Below, one piece after another: positions 57,210-64,000 of a stretch of 64,000 nucleotides of DNA. The stretch covers positions 7,302-71,301 of the forward strand of contig JBFMFB010000012.1 in NCBI GenBank assembly GCA_040752115.1, read 5' to 3'. Position 1 is the stretch's first letter. Each line of letters starts with the position of its first letter. A program made the position numbers and the translations under genes. The notes beneath the pieces are model-generated. The model was not told where the DNA came from. It worked only from the letters and a program-made list of their open reading frames with translations, and did no database searches. Source of the stretch: JBFMFB01 sp040752115 (lineage in GTDB: Bacteria > Pseudomonadota > Gammaproteobacteria > Burkholderiales > Sulfuricellaceae).

Positions 57210-58085
57210 CTATGAGCCTATTTCGCTTTCCTTTTCCTGCTCGACCTCATTCGGCCCCACTTTAATGTAGTGGAAAAATCCGGCCAGCGCAGTCAGCCCC
57301 AGGGCAAGCAGCCCAAGCGGTTTGGCCGCCCCCTTCCACAGGCCGACCAGCGGGCTGATGTGCGGTTCCTTGGGCAGGTTGCTGTAGAGCTGCGGTTGAT
57401 CGGCATGCTGGAGCACATACATGACATGCGTGCCGCCCACGCCTTTCGGATCGTACAGGCCGGCATTCTTGAAACCGCGCTCCTTGAGGTCGCCGATGCG
57501 CTCCTCGGCATGCTGAACCATATCCTCCTTGGAGCCGAACACGATGGCGCCGGTCGGACAGGTCTTCACGCACGCCGGCTCCAGCCCGACCGAAACCCGG
57601 TCGGAACACAGCGTGCACTTGTACGCCTTGCTGTCCTTCTTGGAGATGCGCGGGACATTGAACGGGCAGCCGGCGATGCAGTAGCCGCAACCGATGCAGT
57701 TCTCCTCGTGGAAGTCCACGATGCCGTTGCTGTATTGCACGATCGCCCCCGGCGCGGGACAAGCCTTGAGGCAGCCGGGATCGGCGCAGTGCATGCAGCC
57801 GTCCTTGCGGATCAGCCACTCCAGCTTGCCTTCGGTTTCCACCTCGGCGTAGCGCATCACCGTCCAGGAATTTTCGGTGAGGTCGCGCGGGTTGTCGTAC
57901 GTCCCGGCGTTGGTCCCCACTTCGTCGCGCAGGTCGTTCCATTCCATGCAGGCTGCCTGGCAAGCCTTGCAGCCGATGCACTTGGAAACGTCGATCAGCT
58001 TGGCCACCTCGACCGTCTGGCGCTGGCCCGGTGGAGGCGTGGTGGTGGCGGAGCGGCGTTGGATATCCAGTGATTGCAGTGCCAT
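57210..58085 (-). CDS. fdoH: Formate dehydrogenase iron-sulfur (beta) subunit
   Basis: Electron transfer subunit with four 4Fe-4S clusters. Cysteine groups are [35 protein letters not shown] and CTLCSDRV with the later CVKTC. A single C-terminal helix ([20 protein letters not shown], about 257-276) anchors it in the membrane as in FdnH. The 291 residues match the E. coli length. A 97-bp gap with a small hairpin separates it from fdoG. Confidence 0.96.
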   Translation of the reverse strand: MALQSLDIQRRSATTTPPPGQRQTVEVAKLIDVSKCIGCKACQAACMEWNDLRDEVGTNAGTYDNPRDLTENSWTVMRYAEVETEGKLEWLIRKDGCMHCADPGCLKACPAPGAIVQYSNGIVDFHEENCIGCGYCIAGCPFNVPRISKKDSKAYKCTLCSDRVSVGLEPACVKTCPTGAIVFGSKEDMVQHAEERIGDLKERGFKNAGLYDPKGVGGTHVMYVLQHADQPQLYSNLPKEPHISPLVGLWKGAAKPLGLLALGLTALAGFFHYIKVGPNEVEQEKESEIGS

Positions 58086-58182
58086 GACTTATCTCCTTAT
58101 GGCCTCTTGGTTCCGGCTTAACCGGGCGCTTTGCACCCGGCCAGCCTTCACCGAAAGGCTCGATGCCCCGATCGTCCGGACG

Positions 58183-61100
58183 TCAGGCCTTCTCGATGTC
58201 AACGAGGAACGATTTGAACTCCGGCGTCTGGGTGTTCGCGTCGCCCACGAACGGCGTCAGGGTATTGGTGATATAACCGTTCTTGGCCACGCCCTTGAAT
58301 CCCCAGTGGAGCGGGACACCCACGGTGTGCACCTTCTTGCCGTTGACGGTGAGCGCCTTGATGCGCTTGGTCACCACCGCCACCGCCTTGAGGTAGCCGC
58401 GATTGGAGCGCACCTTGACCATATCGCCGGCCTTGATGCCTTTCTCCTTCGCCAGCTCTTCGCCGATCTCGACGAACTGCTGCGGCTGGGTGACGGCGTT
58501 GGCGCGGGCGTGCTTGGTCCAGAAATGGAAATGCTCGGTCAGGCGGTAGGTGGTTGCGGCATAGGGGAAATCCTTGGCCTTGCCGAACATCTCCAGGTCG
58601 CCCTTGAACACGCGCGCCGCCGGGTTGCTCACCACCTTGGGATGAAGCGGGTTGGTGTCGATCGGCGTCTCGAACGGCTCGTAGTGTTCGGGGAACGGCC
58701 CGTCCGCCATGCCCGCCGGGACAAACAGCCGCGCCACCCCTTCCGGGGTCATGATGAACGGCATCACGCCCTCCTCGGGTGCCGCATCCGGCCGCATGTC
58801 GGGAATGTCGCTGCCCGCCCACTTGGCGCCGTCCCAAGCGATGAGCTTGCGCTTGGGATCCCACGGCTTGCCGGACGGATCGCACGAGGCGCGGTTGTAC
58901 AGCACGCGCCGGTTCGCCGGCCACGCCCAGGCCCAGTTGATCGTCTGGCCGATGCCGTAGGGGTCGCTGTTGTCGCGGCGCGCCATCTGGTTGCCCTTCT
59001 CCGTCCAGGAGCCGGCATAGATCCAGCAGCCGCAGGAGGTCGAACCGTCGTCGCGCAACATGGCGAAGCCGGGCAGTTGTTCTCCCGCCTTGACTAGCAC
59101 TTTGGTCGGGTCTTTGGGATCAAGCACGTCGGCGAGCGCCTTGCCGTTGTACTCCATCGCCAGCTCCTCGGGTGAGGGAGCATGAGGAATCTTGTGCGCC
59201 CAGGTCAGGTTCACGATGGCGTCCGGGAAAGGGCCACCTTCCTTCTTGTACAGCTCGCGCAGGCGCAGGAACAGGCCGGCCATGATCTCGGTGTCTGCCT
59301 TGGCCTCGCCCGGCGGCTCCGCGCCTTTGTAGTGCCATTGCAGCCAGCGCCCGGAGTTGGTGAGCGAGCCGTCATCCTCGGCAAAGCAGGTGGACGGCAG
59401 TCTGAATACTTCGGTCTGGATGGCCTTGGTCTTGACGTCGTTGTACTCGGGATGGTTCTCCCAGAAGCACGAAGTTTCGGTTGCCAGCGGATCGATCACC
59501 ACCAGGTATTTCAGCTTGGCCAACGCGCCGCTGATCTTGGCCTTGTTCGGGAACGAAGCCAGCGGATTGAAGCCCTGGCAGAAATAGCCGTTCAGCTTGC
59601 CCTGGTTCATCAGCTCGAAAACCTGCAGGACGTCGTAGACCTTGTCGAGCTTGGGCAGCCAGTCATAGCAGAAATCGTTCTCCGCCGTCGCCGCCTTGCC
59701 GAACCACGCCTTCATCAGGCTGGTGTGCCATTTCGGGAAATTCTGCGCAAAATTCATCTGATTCGGCCGCAGCGGCTTGGGCGTGCGCTTCTCCAGATAT
59801 TCCTTGCGCGTTGTCTCCTTGTCGCCGGGCAGCGTCATATAACCCGGCAGCAGGTTGGACAGCAACCCCAGATCGGTCAGCCCCTGGATGTTGGAGTGGC
59901 CCCTGAGCGCATTTACCCCGCCTCCTGCCATGCCGACATTGCCCAGCAGCAACTGGATCATCGCCATGGTGCGGATCATCTGCGAGCCGGTGGAATGCTG
60001 CGTCCAGCCGAGCGCATAGAGGATGGTGAGGGTTTTGTCCGGCGCCGCCGTCTCGGCCATCATTTCGCACACCTTGAGGAACTGGTCCTTGGGCGTGCCA
60101 GTGATGTTGCTCACCACTTCCGGCGTGTAGCGCGAATAATGCGCTTTCAACAGGCTCATCACGCAGCGCGGATGCTGCATGGTTTCATCCACCTTCACAT
60201 AGCCGTTCTCGTCCAGCTGATAACCCCAGGAGGACGGATCGTACTTGCGCTTGGCGGCATCGTAGCCCGAGAACAGCCCGTCTTCGAAGCGGAAATCCTC
60301 GTTCACCAGATAGCTGGCGTTGGTGTAAGCCTTGACGTACTGGTGCTGGATCTTGTCGTGAGCGAGCAGATAGTTGATCACCCCGCCGAGAAAGGCGATG
60401 TCGGTGCCGGTGCGGATCGGCGCGTAGTAGTCCGAGACCGCAGCGGAGCGCGTGAAGCGCGGATCCACCACGATCAGCTTGGCCTTGTTGTGCGCTTTCG
60501 CTTCCGTCACCCACTTGAAGCCGCAGGGGTGCGCCTCGGCGGCGTTGCCGCCCATCACCAGAACGACATTCGCATTCTTGATATCGACCCAGTGATTGGT
60601 CATCGCGCCGCGACCGAACGTAGGGGCAAGACTTGCCACCGTAGGTCCGTGTCAGACGCGTGCCTGGTTGTCGAGGGCGATGATCCCGAGTGAGCGGACG
60701 ACCTTGTGGGTGAGGTAGCCGGATTCGTTGCTGGAAGCGGATGCCGCCAGGAAGCCGGTGGTCAGCCAGCGGTTGACCGTGACGTTATCGGCATTCCTGG
60801 CGATGAAATTCTTGTCGCGGTCGTCCTTCATCAGGCGGGCGATGCGCGAAAAAGCCTCGTCCCAGGAAATGCGCTTCCATTCTTTTGAACCGGGTGCGCG
60901 GTATTCCGGGTATTTGAGGCGGTTGGGGCTATGGATGAAATCGACCAGCGCGGCGCCCTTCGGGCACAAGGTGCCGCGATTCACCGGATGGTCCGGGTCG
61001 CCCTCGATATGGATGATCTCGGATGCGGCATTCTTGGACTTGTCGCCCAGGCTGTGCATGATCAGGCCGCAACTCACCGAACAGTAGGGACAGGTGCTGC

Positions 61101-61239
61101 GGGTTTCGGTGGTGCGCGCCAGCTTGAAGTTGCGCACTTCGGCCAGCGCCTCGCTCGGGGAAAAACCGAGCATGGCCAGGCTCGACCCTCCCATCCCCGC
61201 GCCGCAGAGTTTGAAAAACTGCCTCCTTGTGACTCGCAT
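58183..61239 (-). CDS. fdoG: Formate dehydrogenase alpha subunit, selenoprotein
   Basis: Oxidises formate to CO2 at a bis-MGD molybdenum (or tungsten) centre. The gene must be read through an in-frame UGA at 60652-60654, giving 1018 residues with selenocysteine at 196, the same position as E. coli FdnG. Flanks read ALDNQARV-Sec-HGPTVASLAPTFGRGAM. The start at 61239 has AGGAGG six bases upstream. A twin-arginine signal (TRRQFFK) comes first, then cluster ligands Cys50, Cys53, Cys57 and Cys92. The enzyme is exported by Tat and faces the periplasm. Confidence 0.97.
60623..60654 (-). promoter_or_regulatory. SECIS element and selenocysteine UGA of fdoG
   Basis: The UGA is at 60654-60652. After an 11-nt spacer a hairpin forms: G60640-C60623, G60639-C60624, bulged U60638, G60637-C60625, G60636-C60626, C60635-G60627 and A60634-U60628, closing a loop AGUCU (60633-60629). 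A bulged U in the upper stem and a GU in the loop are the features SelB recognises in E. coli SECIS elements. Confidence 0.92.
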
Positions 61240-61353
61240 TATGACCTCCTCCACAAAAACAACTTTTTGTTGTTGGACAGGGCGACTTAAAACGAAAGGA
61301 ATGCGTTTTTTCTTAAAAATGGCACAAGACTCAGTTTAAAGTTTATACCTGAG
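61240..61353 (-). other. Leader region of the fdo operon
   Basis: A 114-bp AT-rich stretch between the AsmA-like gene and fdoG. It contains an inverted repeat ACTCAG-N14-CTGAGT (61329-61354) just past the upstream stop codon, a small hairpin AACAA/TTGTT (about 61259-61275), and the AGGAGG ribosome binding site. I cannot pick out a convincing promoter. The repeats are candidate operator or terminator sites. Confidence 0.45.
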
Positions 61354-62700
61354 TTATTTACCGGATGCAAGCGGCGCAATCTCAAACGTGACGTTCCTGG
61401 ATATTGCTCCGGTCATTTTCAATTCGCCGACATGCAGCCGGCCCCACACGTCGAAACGCTTCAGCCAGGAAAAATCGGCTTGATGCCGGGCCGCGGCGGA
61501 CGGGGCTAGCGGTAAATAGCGGTCCAGATCGAGGCGCTCGGCGTCCATGTCGAAGGCATACCGTGGCATACCCGCCCCGCTCGCGGCAAGCCCGATTTTT
61601 ATCCTGCCGCCGTCCAGCCGGCCGGCCATGTCGAGGTGTGCGCTCTTGTCCCCAAGGTCGAGCAAGGCGATGCCGGAAAGCTGCGCCGAGCCGCCCGACC
61701 GCGAGCCGGAAGGGCGGAAATTCATGCTTGCGGCAAGCTGCGGCAGAACGATCCGCCCCTTCTCCAGGTCGAGATCGAGCCGGCCGTCCAGTTTGGCGCG
61801 GAACACGCTTTTCCCCTGACGCCATTCCAGCCCCGCCGCCAGAACATCCGCATGAAGCGCGTCGCCGCGATCCGCCAATTGCGGAATGTGCAAATCGGCA
61901 CCGAAGGCGGCGTCGCCCCGCCGCCCCGCCACCGTGATCCCGATGTCCTGCAGCAGCCAGTGCTTCGCCCGCCGCTCCGATTCGATGTTCCCTGTTGCGG
62001 TCAGAACCAGACCGGACAGGCCGCCGGCCTCGCCCCTTGCCGTCATCGTCAGGCCCTGCCACGTCAAGCGCCCGGCACGATTGTCGAGCGCCAACCGGCC
62101 GTTGGCGTCGATCCGGATATCCAGCGCCGGCTCGTCGCTTCGCAGATTGAAGTGTGCAGACGCATCCCCGGCCCGACCGCCACCCAGCGGCCCGGTTTCG
62201 AGTTTCAGATCAGTGACGGCAAGCTGCCGGCCCCCCGCCTCGTCGCTGAAAACCGCCGCGCCGGTGGCGCGCAATCCGGCGATTTCGAAGCGGGTCTGGC
62301 CGGGCCGCAGCAGATCGTCGAAATTGGTGCTGCCGTCCCTGCGGCGCACCAGCCTGACGCGCAGCCCGTCCACCCGGATCTTCCCGGCCGAAAGTTCGCC
62401 GCGCAGCAGCGGCAGCCAGGCAAGATCGAGGCGCGCTCCCTCGATTGACGCGAATTCCGCGGGGCTGCCATATTCGCTCAGGGTGGCCCGGCCGATGTCC
62501 ATGGCGAACCGGGGGAAGAAGGCGAGCTTGATATTTCCGGGCACGGTCAGGGTGCGATGGCTCTTCGCCTCGACCAGCGCGGCGAACTGCGGCTTGAAGT
62601 CATTGGGATCGAGCGTCGCCGCGACAAGGGCGAAGAATATCGGAAGAAGGACGGCCAGCCCGGCGAACGCGAGCAAGCCATATTTGAGAAATCTGTTCAT
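61354..62700 (-). CDS. AsmA family protein
   Basis: Envelope protein of the AsmA group, related to the large bridge-like lipid transport proteins. I chose the ATG at 62700 (448 residues, MNRFLKYGLLAFAGLAVLLP); a further in-frame ATG at 62712 is possible. Longer frames would run into the MITE-like element. One N-terminal membrane helix is followed by ALVEAKSHRTLTVPGNIKLA and FFPRFAMDIGRATLSEYGSP, typical of AsmA N-termini. Many beta-strand repeats follow, with VDGLRVRLVRRRDGSTNFDD. The specific cargo is unknown. Confidence 0.85.
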   Translation of the reverse strand: MNRFLKYGLLAFAGLAVLLPIFFALVAATLDPNDFKPQFAALVEAKSHRTLTVPGNIKLAFFPRFAMDIGRATLSEYGSPAEFASIEGARLDLAWLPLLRGELSAGKIRVDGLRVRLVRRRDGSTNFDDLLRPGQTRFEIAGLRATGAAVFSDEAGGRQLAVTDLKLETGPLGGGRAGDASAHFNLRSDEPALDIRIDANGRLALDNRAGRLTWQGLTMTARGEAGGLSGLVLTATGNIESERRAKHWLLQDIGITVAGRRGDAAFGADLHIPQLADRGDALHADVLAAGLEWRQGKSVFRAKLDGRLDLDLEKGRIVLPQLAASMNFRPSGSRSGGSAQLSGIALLDLGDKSAHLDMAGRLDGGRIKIGLAASGAGMPRYAFDMDAERLDLDRYLPLAPSAAARHQADFSWLKRFDVWGRLHVGELKMTGAISRNVTFEIAPLASGK

Positions 62701-62750
62701 CCCGGCAAGCATAACGGATAGCCGGAGCGGAGAGGAGCGCCCGTGCCTAA

Positions 62751-62959
62751 GGACGCTCTGAAAAAGTGGCTGCGCGGGCGAATCGCTGCGTTGCGCGGTA
62801 CTCGCTCCCTCGCCTATCCTTTTGATATGTAGCTCCCGCCGCCCTGACGGGCTTAACTTCGCTGCGCGAAGTGAGCGTTCGCTGAAACTTCGTTTTCTCG
62901 GTCGCTGTGCGCCGGGCGCCTTGCGCTTCATCCCGCTCGCTCACTTTTTCAGAGCGTCC
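62751..62959. mobile_element. MITE-like element, long copy
   Basis: A 209-bp element with perfect 18-bp terminal inverted repeats, GGACGCTCTGAAAAAGTG at 62751-62768 and its reverse complement at 62942-62959. The body matches the 130-bp element at 51005 in the opposite direction, with about 80 extra internal bases that contain smaller palindromes. No transposase is encoded. It lies between the AsmA-like gene and the chemoreceptor gene, 12 bp from the end of the latter. I see no clear target duplication. Confidence 0.75.
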
Positions 62960-62971
62960 CTGATCGAAGCG

Positions 62972-64000
62972 CTATACCCTGAATTTCTCGGCGAACCCCC
63001 GCAACTCCTCCACGATGAGCATCACCTCGTTCACCTTGTCCAGGATGGCCATCTCCGCCGTCATGCCACGGGTGATTTCGATGTTCCTGCCCACGTTGTC
63101 GGCCACATCCTGCGAAGTGGCGGTCTGCTCCTCCACGGCGGCGGCGATGCGCGTGATCTGGTCGCGGGTGCTCTGCACGGCTTCGGTAATGGATTGCAGC
63201 GCCCCCTCCACCTGCTGGATGCTCTGATTGGCCGCAGTCACCTGCTCGGTGGCCTCCCCCATCGATTTGGTCGTTTCGGCTGACTCGGCCTGCAGCGCCT
63301 CGATCTTCTCGGCGATTTCCTTGGTCGCCTGGATGGTGCGCTCGGCAAGCTTTCTGACCTCGTCCGCCACCACAGCGAAGCCGCGCCCCTGCTCGCCGGC
63401 ACGCGCCGCCTCGATGGCCGCGTTGAGCGCCAGAAGATTGGTCTGCCCGGCGATGTTGGAAATGACCGCCAGAATCCCCTCGATCTCGCCGACGCTCTGA
63501 TTCAGCCGATCCACGATTCCGGCCAGCTGCTGCGTGGAAGAATAAACGCCGTTTACCGTTGCCACGGCCCCGTCGGCGATTTGCTTGCCCTCTCCCGCGA
63601 TCGCCATCGCCCTTTCCGAGCTTTCCGCCGCAAGCGAGGTGCTCTTCGCGATTTCCGACATGATCTGGGCGATCTCTTCCGTCGCCGCGGCCAGCTGCTC
63701 GGTCAGCTCCTCCTGCCTGCGCCCTCCCGCCTCGACCTTTTCCGCCCGTTCTTTCACGCTTTCCATTACGCCGGCGACGTTGCCGGCGGAATTCAGGATT
63801 CCGCCGATCATCTCTTTCAGGGAAGCAATCATCCGGTTCACGTTGCTGCCCACCAGCGCAACCTCGTCCCTGCCGCCGGACTCGACGGCAGCGGTCAGAT
63901 CGCCGCGCCCAATGCGCTCGACCTGCTCCGAGATCGTCACCACCGGCGTGACGAAGGTGCGGTTGAAATACCACACCAGCGCCAGCGTCGCCGCAACAAA
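62972..64000 (-). CDS. Methyl-accepting chemotaxis protein (5' end cut by window edge)
   Basis: Chemoreceptor signalling protein. The 342 visible residues start in the last membrane helix ([15 protein letters not shown]), go through a HAMP domain ([20 protein letters not shown]) and the methylated helices, and reach the highly conserved tip [20 protein letters not shown] with [10 protein letters not shown]. The second methylation helix ends near the C-terminus with [16 protein letters not shown]. The sensor domain lies outside the window, so the ligand is unknown. Confidence 0.94.
   Translation of the reverse strand, partial: FVAATLALVWYFNRTFVTPVVTISEQVERIGRGDLTAAVESGGRDEVALVGSNVNRMIASLKEMIGGILNSAGNVAGVMESVKERAEKVEAGGRRQEELTEQLAAATEEIAQIMSEIAKSTSLAAESSERAMAIAGEGKQIADGAVATVNGVYSSTQQLAGIVDRLNQSVGEIEGILAVISNIAGQTNLLALNAAIEAARAGEQGRGFAVVADEVRKLAERTIQATKEIAEKIEALQAESAETTKSMGEATEQVTAANQSIQQVEGALQSITEAVQSTRDQITRIAAAVEEQTATSQDVADNVGRNIEITRGMTAEMAILDKVNEVMLIVEELRGFAEKFRV

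Noticed and set aside
58183..61239. Formate dehydrogenase alpha gene broken into two pieces by a stop codon
   Set aside because: The stop is UGA in the exact selenocysteine context, followed by a SECIS hairpin, with selA, selB and selC next to it. The gene is intact.
61314..61333. TGGCAC motif suggesting a sigma-54 promoter for the fdo operon
   Set aside because: It is on the plus strand, facing away from fdoG, and lacks the second half (TTGCA) at the right distance.
62700..62931. 77-residue N-terminal extension of the AsmA-like protein
   Set aside because: The extension is a translation of the MITE-like element and lacks any signal or domain. The protein has a proper membrane-anchor start at 62700.

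Overview
The window is about 64 kb of a GC-rich betaproteobacterial chromosome. I base that on the fused str, S10, spc and alpha ribosomal operons, the order tRNA-tRNA-tRNA-tRNA-tuf-tRNA(Trp)-secE-nusG-rplKAJL-rpoBC-rpsLG-fusA-tuf, and sspB-sspA next to petABC. Zinc-type S4 and L36 proteins point away from Burkholderiaceae and towards Rhodocyclales or Nitrosomonadales-like lineages. I cannot name the genus. Apart from a divergent cluster at 41.8-44.9 kb and one small gene at 48.8 kb, every gene is on the minus strand, so transcription mostly runs right to left.

1-33.2 kb is the housekeeping block. It starts, in transcription order, at a clear promoter (33165-33193) ahead of four tRNA genes (Thr-TGT, Tyr-GTA, Gly-TCC, Thr-GGT). 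Then come tuf, tRNA-Trp, secE-nusG, rplKA, an L10-type leader, rplJL, rpoBC, rpsL-rpsG-fusA, a second tuf, and 27 genes from rpsJ to rplQ (including secY, infA, rpmJ and rpoA). A terminator closes it at 645-680. A partial SAM-cleaving enzyme lies at the left edge. The gaps hold hairpin-forming repeats, one of which enlarges an arm of the L10 leader, and a duplicated tail of rpoA.

33.2-41.3 kb encodes sspB, sspA, the cytochrome bc1 complex (petA, petB, petC), mobA, tatD and a PMR1/SPCA-like cation P-type ATPase. 41.3-45.1 kb is an accessory patch. Three plus-strand genes with 4-bp start/stop overlaps encode a CREST (alkaline ceramidase-like) membrane hydrolase, a lipoprotein alpha/beta hydrolase and a membrane-anchored M28 peptidase. 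Decayed pieces of universal-stress-protein genes flank them.

45.1-52.1 kb holds a stomatin-like protein with its NfeD partner, mutY, an orphan chemoreceptor ligand-binding domain, a TPR lipoprotein-like secreted protein, a DUF2934 protein and a truncated 2Fe-2S dehydrogenase subunit. 52.1-61.2 kb is a selenium/formate island: fdoG (with an in-frame UGA for selenocysteine and a SECIS hairpin), fdoH, fdoI, fdhE, selA, selB and the tRNA-Sec gene selC, all in one direction. The enzyme, its maturation factor and all of the selenocysteine decoding machinery except selD are therefore together. The right end has an AsmA-like protein, a MITE-like element with 18-bp perfect terminal inverted repeats, and the 3' part of a chemoreceptor gene.
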